DNA of 64,000 nucleotides from Flaccisagitta enflata (Eukaryota; Chaetognatha; Sagittoidea; Aphragmophora): NCBI GenBank assembly GCA_965153355.1, contig OZ231127.1, positions 31,930,001 to 31,994,000 of the forward strand, read 5' to 3'. Shown piece by piece: positions 42,660 to 52,479 of this stretch (position 1 is its first letter; each line of letters starts with the position of its first letter). The notes under the pieces were generated by a model. It saw only the letters and a program-made list of their open reading frames with translations, ran no database searches and was not told where the DNA came from. The position numbers and the translations under genes were made by a program.

Positions 42660-43035
42660 CGGACACCTCGTCTGTTGCTACTTTTTTATTTTTTTTTCTC
42701 ACTTTTTCAACTTGCTGCATGATTGTATGCTTGTCACAACCCATTTGTTGACGAATATAATACATATATAAGGCCAATATACGTGGAACGATATCAATTT
42801 TCTCCTTTTTTTTTTTTTCAAATATAGACCTCAGCTTGGTTTGTTTCCATGTTTATTATCCTGTCGCAAAAATGATTGTAGTCATAGAAAATTCATATTT
42901 TACCCTTCACGGTGACTAGCCTTTATGATAAGAATATGACAGACAAGTCGGAATATTTAAAGGGAAAATATATGCTACTCAGAAGGAAAGAAGAAAAAGC
43001 ACGCCCGTACCATGTTGGCTTTAGATACACAGACA
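42660..43035. other. probable LINE 3' flank, otherwise unassigned
   Basis: AT-rich sequence after the RT stop codon; part may be its 3' untranslated region. No tail could be fixed. Confidence 0.4.
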
Positions 43036-43165
43036 CCTTGTGTGACTTAACATTCTTATCATCATAACCTCGTCAGCTATAAGTAAAACTTTTCTTTCTC
43101 TTTTTCATTCTACTACAGGATCAATCTCCTTCCTTTTCCTTCCTTTCCTTCTTTATCCTAAGCAA
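43036..43165 (+). repeat. family E repeat, copy 2
   Basis: Direct-orientation relative of 40179-40308, about 80% identical by eye, ending at TTTATCCTAAGCAATTC. Confidence 0.75.
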
Positions 43166-43169
43166 TTCT

Positions 43170-44340
43170 TTTTTTTTCTTTTCTTTTTGTGGTACCATCT
43201 TGGCCTTAGACACCTGAAAAAAGGTATCAATTCTCGAAGAATGCTGCACAAACTGAGCTTATGACCCCCGATTTCGAAGATGCAAGAGAATATGAAAGAG
43301 ATTAAAGTATTCTTAAAAATGGTGCAAATCCGAAATCTAGGTCTTTCGATTGTGTTTAGGAGAGAGACAATTTCAAAGATTGCCCCTTTTTTTCGGCTGT
43401 CCGTGTATCCATGATTAAGATAATGTTTATTGCATTTTTTTTGCTACTCGCTCCTATTTGTGTCCACCATCCCCTATTTTCCTCCTCACCCTCTGCCTAT
43501 TTTCCCGCTCAACAACTCGCGTTCATTCGACGAAAAGAAATCCCGTTTCCTTCTCAATCTGAGCGTCGAGTTCTTCTATATATCGTTCCTCCTCCCACTC
43601 TTCTTCTCTTCTTCTCTTCATCTCTTCCTGCATGCATCCTTTCCTCCTTTCGTCCTTGATGATTCCAAGGTGAAAGTCTGAAGAAAGAACTATAAAAGAG
43701 GAAGAAAGGGAGGGGCGCAAAGAGAGGAAGAAGGAGGAGGAATATCGTCATAGAAGGAAGAAGACGGTGAGGGGGGAGATGGAGGAAGAAGGGGAGGAGA
43801 AATGGAGGTACGCAAAAAGAGAGGAAGAGATAATGTTGAAGAAAAAAGAAGAACAGGCGAGATGGGGGAAGATAGATACACCATTCGATATGGGATTGTG
43901 AAGGGATGATGTAAGTGAGGGTCGGCAGAAAGTATTTAAAACGGAGGTTGAAATTGACGGAGAAGCGCGAAGAGAGGAAGAGGTAGAGAAGGATGAGTAA
44001 GGATGAGTAAGGGCAAAGGGAGATGTTGTTGAACGAAGGAATGAAGATCTGATGGAAAGTTGAAGGCTAAATGAAAGGCAGGGAGATTGATAAAGAAGAA
44101 AATATACCTCAATTTGCCTGCTTATCTCCCTATTAAGCACCGCTTTCTAGCCTACTTTCGCGTCATCTATTTTCAGTCTTGTCAAAACAAGGTCAACTCT
44201 GTGACTCAGAGAAAAGTGAATTTGCACGGCAGGAAACTACACTTACAACTGACAAATGACAGAAGAGACATAAAATCTCACAAGTAAAATCCACACGTCC
44301 ATTACAGTTGATTTTCAAATAAAATAATCAAAATAGATAT
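43170..44340. other. pyrimidine- then purine-rich sequence, no gene
   Basis: 43420-43680 is C/T-rich and 43690-44095 is G/A-rich. The open frames are low-complexity. Confidence 0.5.
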
Positions 44341-44344
44341 ATCA

Positions 44345-44620
44345 CATTTAATTTCAATTTCAATTTAAACAGTTTATTTCCCCGAAGGCTCGTATAACAG
44401 CAATGTGGCGATAGATCAGCGGGGGAGGACCATGCTTAAGCCCTTCATGTCAAATAACGATATACTTTCTATGTTGCAATTAAGGACATCGACGGGCTTG
44501 TTCATGTCGACCCTCGTGATTTCAATTACAAATGCAGGATACAGATGAGATAAAAACAGAGAACACATAACGCGCAAGATCACATAAAAATCAGAAAACA
44601 ATTAAATAGTGTGATGTACG
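44345..44620 (-). mobile_element. probable LINE 3' end with AATTGA-type tail
   Basis: In the minus sense the sequence runs GAGCCTTCGGGGAAATAAAC, TGTTTAAATTGAAATTGAAA, TTAAATG. An AATAAA-like signal and a short AATTGA repeat of this type close many CR1/L2/Daphne-like LINEs. It may be the far 3' end of the RT fragment at 45442-46588, about 1 kb away on the same strand, or a separate copy. Confidence 0.45.
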
Positions 44621-45355
44621 AATACATCGGTAAAATAAAGAATATGTACAATAACTCAGTAACAGGGTAGTGGTAATAAATAAAAACATGACGTACAAGT
44701 ACGTCTAACAACAAAATTCTGTAACGTAAGAAAAAGGAATAAATAAGCGTCTATTAAGTGAAATATTTTTTGTTTCCAAGAATTCCATTGATGACATAGA
44801 GGGCATTGTGAATTATTTTAACTTTCATTTAGACTGACGCAAAGTGAGACAAATTGAAACGATCACCTCCCATAATCAAATACGAATAGTTATTAATACC
44901 TTGAGTGGTGGCAACTAATACTCAAATGGGTAAAGGATACCGATGTCAAAACAGTGATTCCACAAAAAAATTAGTAGCCCAGGCCTCCCACAGAGAATCC
45001 CCTGCCCTGTGGGCACTGGTGTTGTGTCTACAAGGCAAGTTATTAGGAATCGTAAAATAAGGCTGCAAATAGGATTCATGAGACATTTGTTAATTTGTAT
45101 GCATGATTAACAATTTGTTTTCTTTATAGCTTGTAATTGTAAACACAGTTTAAATACGACCATGGCTGCAGTAAATACAGCCAAGGAAGGACAGCAGGTC
45201 CCGTGAGGGACAATCAGTAAGACCATGAAGGTAGTCCATCAAGACAATGAAGTCTTGACGGAATCAGTAGGACTATAGAAATTAGAATGTGTTTAGTGAA
45301 GTGGCTTGTTTTTAGTCAAGGAAAGAAAAAAAAAGTTTTATAGAGATTACTTAAT
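44621..45355. other. non-coding sequence between LINE tail and RT fragment
   Basis: No frame longer than 60 codons. It is possibly the long 3' untranslated region of the minus-strand LINE. Confidence 0.4.
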
Positions 45356-45358
45356 AAT

Positions 45359-45412
45359 AACCTAACCTTACCTAACCTTAACCTAACCTAACCTAACCTA
45401 ACCAAACCAAAC
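45359..45412 (-). repeat. (TTAGG)n-like run, arthropod telomere type
   Basis: About ten CCTAA/CCTTA units on the plus strand, GGTTAGG on the minus. It lies 30 bp beyond the stop codon of the minus-strand reverse transcriptase. Confidence 0.9.
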
Positions 45413-45441
45413 TGAGTTAGCTTGAGCTTACTACTGCAGTA

Positions 45442-46588
45442 CTATAAGTGATGTTTCTTGTCTTTGCATCTAGGATTTGTACAATCACTTTTGTGGGTAT
45501 ATCTATTAAGTAGCGATTTTTTTAACTGTCTTTTGAAAAGAGCTTTTTGATCTATTTTTCTTAAGTCACTTGTGGTATTATTCCAAAGTTTTGGGCCAAT
45601 AGCACTGAAACTATTTGAGGCAGCTCTAGACTTGAAGTTGGGCACTTTTAGATCCAAAGGATTTTGAGCCTGGCCCCTAAGATTGTAATCACAATTATAC
45701 TGAGTGCTACAAAGGTTCTGTATCTTTTTTGGTGCACGCTGGTAGAAGCAGTCATGCATAAGCAATAGGCACTGCTGCTCATAGAGGTCATTAAACTTTA
45801 ATAGTCCAAGTTGTTTCATTCTTGGTTCTGTATGGGCGGAGAAGTAGGACTTAGTTATCGTTCTTATTGCTCTTTTTTGAATATTTACTATTCTTTTTTT
45901 ATTTTGGGCACTGCATCCGCTCCAGGCGGGCAGTCCATAGAGCACATGAGGTTGAATGAATGAGTGGTAAAGAATTTTTAGGGTTGGAGGTGGGAGCAGA
46001 TTCTTTACTCTGTTTATCATGCTATTACTTCTTGCTATCTTATTTGCTACGCTAGTGCAATGCTTTTCCCAGCTAAGAGTACTATCTATGGTTATTCCTA
46101 AAAATTGTGCATCATCATAGATACCAAGTTTTTCTCCATCAAGGTAGATCTCAGGAAGATTTTGATTTTTTGGAAGTGATTTTTTCCTAAAGATAACAGT
46201 TTTAGTTTTCTTGGGGTCAAGTTTCAATTGGTTTGCTTTAAAGTAGTCATTTATGCCTTCAAGTTCCTGATTAAGAGTTGACAATGCCTCAAAATTATAT
46301 CCCTGTATCAACAGGTTGGTATCATCAGCAAAAGTTACACTTTTGAGGTTTGAAGCAGATGGTAGGTCATTCACATAAAGAAGCAAAAGAAGGGGTCCTA
46401 AGATACTGCCTTGGGGAACACCGGTAGATAGCAGGATTTTGGAGCTACTATGTCCATTGAGATCAACATATTGATAGCGATTTCTTAGATAGGATTCAAA
46501 CCACTTCAGAGCTTTGCCACGGATTCCGTAATGGTCTAGTTTTTCAAGTAAAATTGAGTGATTTAAGGTGTCAAAATTTCCGAAGATA
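45442..46588 (-). pseudogene. non-LTR retrotransposon reverse transcriptase, 5'-truncated
   Basis: About 380 codons stay open in one frame on the minus strand, without an initiating ATG. Motifs in order: FDTLNHSILLEKLDHYGIRG (the catalytic-Asp block A, written FD here), GVPQGSILGPLL (46433-46398), LLYVNDLP, then the YxDD-equivalent FADDTNLL (about 46328-46305). Next are LDPKKTKTVIFRKK and the thumb segment FLGITIDSTLSWEKH. The domain after the RT has LPAWSGCS and IQKRAIRTI, and the extreme C-terminus is basic and cysteine-containing (CTNPRCKDKK). The FADD variant and overall pattern fit the CR1/Jockey/L2 group. Endonuclease and RT N-terminus are absent. An open frame of this size suggests fairly recent insertion or selection while active. 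Confidence 0.88.
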
Positions 46589-46815
46589 TTTCATGACTAA
46601 AATGAATGACAACAACTTATCTTAATTTTGCTAGGGTCATTGGAAAACCGCAGCCCCCTCCCCCCTCTTTCCCTCATAAAGAAAGGGAAATAGAAAGACA
46701 TTACAAATCATTCCCGCCTTGAACAACGGCGAAGTGGCCTTGGATATCCTGCCAATAAATTGCGGTTTATTGATTCACATTTATGAGAAAGAAACAAAAG
46801 AAGGCGAAAATGAAA

Positions 46816-47034
46816 ACAAGGCCGGATACACGGCTATCAAAGTCGCGTGCAGGTGGACAGGGGCAGGGATAAAGTAGGTCAATGAAGCATTAAAACATTT
46901 AGGTGGTAAAAAATTTCCTGTAAATGCCGATAAGTAAAACGTTGTTGACCAACAGAACGACAGACCGAAGATCGGGCGATAGATCGAAAGGCTAACTGAC
47001 CGACCACCAGATATTGTAGGTGCACGCGACTACA
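46816..47034 (+). mobile_element. family A element, copy A11
   Basis: ACAAGGCCGGATACACGGCT, ATCAAAGTCGCGTGCAGGTG, GACAGGGGCAGG, GGTCAATGAAGCATTAAAAC, TAAATGCCGATAAGTAAAAC, then a degenerate GACC tract (46950-47010) and GGTGCACGCGACTACAAC. The first hairpin arm at the end is lost. Confidence 0.7.
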
Positions 47035-47519
47035 ACGGCGGAAAGCAGGTCAAGCCAAGCTCCTACGTATCGTGAACTTCGGTTTGCAAAAAGAATGGAC
47101 GCGGAGAAAGTAAGAAGCCCAACCCGATGAAATTCTATCATGTTGCCCAGTTACTTCCTCTACTCTACCACCAGCTCGCAGATCGGGATTTGTTCTTTTT
47201 CTTCTCTGATTTTCTAGGCTATCTGCCAGTTTTATTTCGATGTTTACTTAGTAGGACCCGGCTTTTAATGTCTTTACCGCCTCTCGTTGCTGATAAGTTT
47301 GGATACAAAAGCCGTCTTTGAAATGTTTTCACCATCAACTTGGTCAGGGATCATTGCCTTTCGCCCTTGCTTACTCCACCCCTATTTCAATTGCGCAGAT
47401 ATCATGCCCTCATATTCTTGTTCTTCATAACATATTTTACTACGTCATTACCGCAAGGAATGTAAAGTTAGAAACCACAAATAAATCTAGTATATAAGGC
47501 GACGAATTTAGGCGTGGTT

Positions 47520-47707
47520 ATGAAAACCATTGCCTCAAATTCGTCGTTCCTTATTACAGGTACAGCAATTTCCATTTTATGACATTACTATCATTGTTCT
47601 AACACTTGGTTCTCACATTTTGTACTTGATATTGCGTATCGCTATTATTGTTATTATTGATATTAAGATGAAAACCATTGCCTCAAATTCGTCGTTCCTT
47701 ATTACAG
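47520..47707. repeat. exact 40-bp direct repeat pair
   Basis: ATGAAAACCATTGCCTCAAA through TCCTTATTACAG occurs at 47520-47559 and 47668-47707 without mismatch, 148 bp apart. Both copies end in a TTATTACAG that resembles a splice acceptor. Its inner AAATTCGTCG is complemented by CGACGAATTT at 47500. Confidence 0.93.
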
Positions 47708-47739
47708 ATCTACAAGATGTACTGTAGTTGCCAGTGAGA

Positions 47740-48010
47740 GCTAGGGATAGTATTCCCTAGTTTCTCACCTGGTGGCAGTCACCATTCTGGACTCCATGCG
47801 CCATGATGGCCACTCATTTGCCAAAGAAAGAAGCTACCAAGTTTGGAGGCGTCACCGATATCTGCAGGTGGGCGCCGATGACAATTCTAGGCAAAGACGC
47901 TACCAAGATTTGGACTGAATCACGATATCTGGGTATTTCCATCGTTTGGGTTTGCCCTGTGACAATTTGGATCTGCGCACAAATACCGGTGGGTGCGCAA
48001 TGACAGACCG
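47740..48010. repeat. diverged tandem pair of about 70 bp
   Basis: GCTACCAAGTTTGGAGGCGT, CACCGATATCTG recurs as GCTACCAAGATTTGGACTGA, ATCACGATATCTG (47831 and 47889). Coding potential unclear. Confidence 0.5.
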
Positions 48011-48238
48011 AAAGAAGAAAAAAATTCAGTCAAATGACTAAATGACGAACCAACAACATAAAGAAGACAAAACGTATAACGAATAGAGGAACAACGAGAA
48101 AACCAAGCTAAGACAATAGCAAGGGCATCAACAAGCATATAACGAGCACATGATCACATAAACAAAAACGTAAACAAAAACAAGAAAAAAAAAGGTACAC
48201 GACTAGAGTTTACTACCGAGCCAAATGAAAAAGAGAGT

Positions 48239-48239
48239 C

Positions 48240-48276
<37 letters not shown>

Positions 48277-48278
48277 GC
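48239..48278. repeat. (AAC)n microsatellite
   Basis: About 12 units. Confidence 0.95.
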
Positions 48279-48539
48279 AAAAACAACAACAATGACAACA
48301 TCAGGAATGGCAACAACAGTTACAACCTGGATCGTCTTTGTTGTATTCAAATTTGGATTTGGCCATTATTTCCGCGGCCTTGATGGTTTTTTGGCCTCGA
48401 ATTGGTGGGGAGAGATGGAGACAGAATACTTTGCGTCATTCAAGAATGGACGTATAGAGCCACCACATTGGGCTCTCATTAGGGAGATCATCCTGGTCTG
48501 GGCGTTTCGCTTGAAGCCCCCATGATGGGGGGGATTTGC

Positions 48540-49040
48540 TGTCACCCTACGGACACCCCACCCCCGCACTTTTTGCTATCTCGCAATTTTGATAGCCATG
48601 AGATTTGCTGCCCCGCCGTTATTCTTCAGCATTAAGCCCCTTTTCCACCCTCTGACACCCCACCACCCAATCCCCATCGCACTGCCATGATGACTATGGC
48701 TGTCTGGAGGTACAAGAAGAGAATGCGCTTCTGCTTTGGACTCACGCGCTATCTATTGTTGATGGAAGAAGAATTGCGATCATCTCAACACTTTCCGACT
48801 AATGAGTAGGGAAATGTGGTAATATAAATTTTGTGTTGGCGGAGGACCAACATTTCATTTTGATTCCAATTTAATTACTGTGGTGGTTATATCGCATTTA
48901 GACTATTTTGAAGAAATAGTGAGACCGCGACAATTGAATCGGCGGTTTATGTGTTTTGAAATTTTCATGCCCGATGAGCGAGGAGCGGAAATAAGTTTGA
49001 CAATGCTTTTTCCCGAAAAAAAAAACACAAAATAACATTA
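48540..49040. other. unique sequence, no gene seen
   Basis: No supported exon or RNA gene. Confidence 0.45.
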
Positions 49041-49044
49041 CCCC

Positions 49045-49080
49045 CTCATGATTTTAAGGTGTACAACTTAAAATCATGAG
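49045..49080. repeat. perfect 14-bp stem-loop
   Basis: CTCATGATTTTAAG, loop GTGTACAA, CTTAAAATCATGAG. No T-run or gene context explains it. Confidence 0.9.
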
Positions 49081-49362
49081 TTACAATTAATGATGATAAA
49101 TTCTTGATATGAGGTTTACTATGAAAATCAAACAGAATGATGTTTTGGAAAAATTCGTTTTTTGAAAAAAAATGTGATTTGACAGTAAAAAGCGATCTAC
49201 TTAATGTCATGTTTTGACGGAATTGATTAAGTTCTGGATTTTGAAAAAGGCGAGTAAAGCAGTTCGCTTTGATTTGTGTTTTGAAAAAACATGTTAAGGA
49301 TTTGCGTTTGAAAGAGTCAATTTGAAAAAAAAAATTAGAATGAAAGAAAGAAAATCAAGTAC

Positions 49363-49795
49363 TTGATCGTCGACAATCAAGTTCTTGATGCCATGAGGAA
49401 AGTGGCAATTGAATCTAAAAATTCCTTTTGTACTCGAAGATTACGGAGAATGACTGAAAATAGCAAGCTACTACTTTCAGCCATCTACCGTCATCTGAGA
49501 TGCAAGAGGGGTGGGAAGGATGAAATTCCCCATTTTCTGATTGGATTGAGCGATAGCATATTTTTCATTTTGAGCTATGTTTTGAGACAAAAAAAGTTTA
49601 ACATGATTCAATTTATTTTTGAATGAGAGATTTTGCAAATAGTAGAGATGGAAAGCTCATAATTCCAGACTTGCGCAGGTTTGGGATTATGATGCCATGA
49701 TGAAAATGATAATCAAGTTGGAAAATACCCATTGCAAGGGGTATGGGAAGATGACATAATCATTTTCTGAATGGGTTAACATATTTTTCATGTCC
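49363..49795. repeat. diverged duplication, about 230 bp apart
   Basis: TGATGCCATGAGGAAAGTGG, GGGTGGGAAGGATGA and CATTTTCTGATTGGATT...CATATTTTTCAT (49387-49575) reappear as TGATGCCATGATGAAAATGA, GGGTATGGGAAGATGA and CATTTTCTGAATGGGTT...CATATTTTTCAT (49690-49790). The second copy is shorter. The first gives an 87-codon open frame of unknown meaning. Confidence 0.5.
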
Positions 49796-50439
49796 CTGAT
49801 TTTGTGACAGTGCTGATCACACTGTTGTCTGCCTTTTTTTCGTCACTTTGTGAATTGATTTTCCCAAAAGTTTAATGGTCGGTTGGTCCATCCAGAGTGC
49901 CTTTTTAGATTTTGACTTTTTGCTGATTTTGGGCCGGCTAGTAAGTCGTGCCATTTCCTGCCTGGTGCGGAAAATTTTTTGTGATTCATTGCTAAGAAAC
50001 AGCTGATATTTTTCTTCAAAATGGCACCTCGCAGAAGTCTCTATGATGAATTATTCTCGAGTTATGATTTTTGAAAGTATTTATTTTTCCCTTTTTACGT
50101 ATGATTGAACCGTTTTTTCTCTCATAGTTGAACCCCGCCATAACAGAATCGCTGTAGGTAATTGTGTCTCTTGATTGGCATATTTTAATAATTGTCACCC
50201 AATTGTAATACAGAGTTAACGGAAAAATTTTGATGGAAAAAAAGTAAGGGAAGTGTGGCATATAATCTGTATAAAAAGAAAAATGAAAAAAAAAGTAAAT
50301 GCATGACTAATTTTTGCTTAAAAATTTTAATATGAGTAAGAGGAATAAGAGAGTGTTACCTAACACTTCTAGTTGTGCTACTGCAGAAAAAGTACACTAA
50401 AACCGAATTGCCCTTGTTGGAAAAAAGAACAAGTGAAAA

Positions 50440-50669
50440 AAAAATGAATTATCCATTTTATGCGACTCTGATTTTTCCCCACTGTCATCTTGTCCTTTTC
50501 CATGTATTTGTCTAACGTGATGATCTTATCCCCTCTTGTCCTATTCGCGAGGATCAACTGTAGGGCGTTGTACCCGATAATTTTGACCTTGATATCAATT
50601 TCGAGTTTTGATACAGGCTTAACCGCAGTATTTTGTATGGTGGGTGGGATAGCTACTAGGTTTTGAACT
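50440..50669 (-). CDS. possible coding exon, unknown protein
   Basis: Weak candidate. On the minus strand a pyrimidine-rich run ending TTTCGCAG (just above 50669) looks like a splice acceptor. It is followed by a non-repetitive frame reading QNLVAIPPTIQ, KLEIDIKVKIIGYNALQLI and DKYMEKDKMTVGKNQ. The residue mix looks protein-like, unlike the low-complexity frames elsewhere. The frame runs on to a stop at 50378, but the last 25 codons are T-rich and look non-coding. No family recognised and no partner exon found. It lies on the opposite strand, 130 bp from the cysteine-knot exon. Confidence 0.25.
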
Positions 50670-50798
50670 GCGAAACGAAAGCAGAAGCGGTGGAAGCGGC
50701 ATGAAAATAGACTGCTTCCACATCCCTGATAGTTGCGACCGAGCATTTCTCGATGCCTAGTAGTGACCGAATCAATTTTCTTCTATTCTTAATTCTAG

Positions 50799-50947
50799 AG
50801 GCAAACGGATGCGGCGTCTTTCGGTGGCGTCGAGGAAGAAGAAATTGAAGAGGAAATCATGAATTTGGATTCAAGAGGATCTTGTCTTCGTTATTACAAC
50901 GAATGCGGCAACGGCAAAGGCACTTGCTGCGATGGTTGCCATTGCAG
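50799..50947 (+). CDS. agatoxin-like cysteine-knot peptide, penultimate exon
   Basis: Exon bounded by TTCTAATTCTAG-type acceptor sequence (AG at 50797-50798) and the donor GCAG|GTCAGAG (GT at 50948). It encodes about 49 residues: a short acidic pro-segment (VEEEEIEEEI, about residues 11-20), then the first six cysteines of a knottin with spacing C-x6-C-x6-CC-x2-C-x-C. The glycine-rich loop GNGKG precedes the CC pair. The exon ends in phase 2 inside an arginine codon that the next exon completes. The arrangement matches the agatoxin-like peptide family known as neuroendocrine peptides across arthropods and as venom peptides in spiders. Expected product: secreted, disulphide-rich. The signal-peptide exon was not recognised upstream, so the gene is incomplete here. 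Confidence 0.7.
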
Positions 50948-51537
50948 GTCAGAGATTTTCCCTTCATTTGCAATACTTCGATTGTGTGAATTGACTAGAT
51001 TGATACTGATAGTTACATCTTAAACGAACAGTCGCAATGATTTAAAAGATTTCGTAATGGGCGAAGGGGAAAACCCAGGTCCTATAGCATAAGGCAGAAC
51101 AGCCAATTACTTTATTCAACATTAACTAGTTGGACAAATATTGACCTCACTAGGATTTTCTTGCTTGATCCAAAAAGATCCAATAACACTTATCATGTCC
51201 ACTGATCTTGTTGAACTTTTTACTTGTGTCGTATGATTTTAAAAATTAATTCTCATTTAAATCTTTGTTCCCCTGGAAAGAGTCAATGCATTTGATACAC
51301 AGTAATCATCCCAGGAATCGGGTATTTTAATTGATTAGGTTCTTCTCATCTTTCGAGAGTTATAAATTTCTAAACAACTGAAATAAAACAATTTTTTATC
51401 ACTGGTTCCTCTGGTTTATCTGATTGTTATTGTTATTGTCAAGTTAAAAATGATCCTGAACCAAGTTCAAATGGTCAGCTTGGTTTTAAACAGATCTATT
51501 TTTCTCAATTTCCATTTTTACTATTTATTCTACACAG
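50948..51537 (+). other. intron between the two cysteine-knot exons
   Basis: Begins GTCAGAG, ends CTACACAG, AT-rich, 590 bp, phase 2. No element seen inside it. Confidence 0.65.
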
Positions 51538-51610
51538 ATGCAACGTGATCGGACAACTATGCAAGTGCATGCCGCGTCTATTTCGGCATTGTCCGGAAAA
51601 GGGCGAATAA
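51538..51610 (+). CDS. agatoxin-like cysteine-knot peptide, terminal exon
   Basis: The acceptor is a T-rich run ending TTCTACACAG (AG at 51536-51537). The first base completes the split arginine codon of the upstream exon (intron 50948-51537, 590 bp, GT-AG). It encodes the last four cysteines with spacing C-x6-C-x-C-x7-C, including VIGQLCKCM. A short basic tail follows, with stop TAA at 51608-51610. The last cysteine (in RHCPEKG) gives ten in all; most relatives have eight, so an extra disulphide is likely, pairing cysteine 5 or 6 with cysteine 10. No amidation signal or dibasic end is visible. A venom role is not implied by the sequence. Confidence 0.7.
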
Positions 51611-51889
51611 GGAGAAAAAACATTTGTTTTGTCTAATATCTACCGGTGATTTTGTTTTATCATTGTCTTTTTCCAGTTTAATTAGAGACGCTTATTGAAT
51701 GTTCAATGCTAAAACAGCAAACCCCATTGGATGTAATTACATAAATTGATAACATTATCACTGCAGATAACCATGGCGTCAATAAAAATGGCCGCTATGT
51801 TCAATTTGCTGCTGTGAGTTCAATTTTTGGACTAGCTTCATAATTTTTGAGATGGTGATACTTGTATGATATCAATCGTTTCTGCGTCT

Positions 51890-52479
51890 TTGTAGCAGAC
51901 GTAGCGTGTCATTTGATTGATTTGCGCTGTTTGCTATCTTGCCGCGTCTTGCTTGTGTTCCTTTGTTTGCCCTTTTTAGATATGTTGGCAGTAATGAAAC
52001 GGGGATTATAAACACTTTAAGACATTTGATAAAGCCGTCACACGGGTGGACTTTTACCTGGTAAGCGCTCAAGTGCATTTTTATAGTTTGTGAATTACTT
52101 GTTGGCGGGTTTGGGTGGGTTTGGGTAGTTCTAATGGAGGTCTCCCTGTCCCCCCCTTTTCTCTCTCTTTTGTTTAGTATTTTGTTACCAATGGAGAATA
52201 TCGATAGCTTCATCAACAGGACCTCGAGATGAAGACGAGATGAATCGATGAACAAAGCAAATTAACGAATATACATAAACAAATACAAAGACTCAATCAA
52301 TCGGATATACGTGGCTATTTGGGTGGCGGCGCCATTTCAGACGCCGTCTAATTCGGGAACAAACGCCGTTCAAAGATTCATAGGTGATTTACTCCGACCG
52401 TAACAAGCAGGACTTAACAGTAACAAAATACCAACAGATTGGTGACGGAAGTCAAACAGGAAAAAGGTGTATATTCAAA
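51890..52479 (+). other. possible LTR/leader upstream of gag-like ORF
   Basis: A gag ORF at 52480 implies an LTR and primer site just upstream. TGTAGCAGACG at 51892 could begin an LTR, and TGGCGGCGCCATTTC at 52325 could be a primer site, but no second LTR is available for comparison. This is inference only. Confidence 0.25.

Noticed and set aside
45359-45412. (TTAGG)n-like run as a chromosome end
   Set aside because: Only about ten imperfect units, flanked on both sides by ordinary sequence, so it is at most an interstitial repeat.
47127-47321. 64-codon frame beginning MKFYHVAQLLPLLYH as a secreted peptide
   Set aside because: Hydrophobic, but no cleavage site, no cysteine framework and no splice link to the knottin exons.
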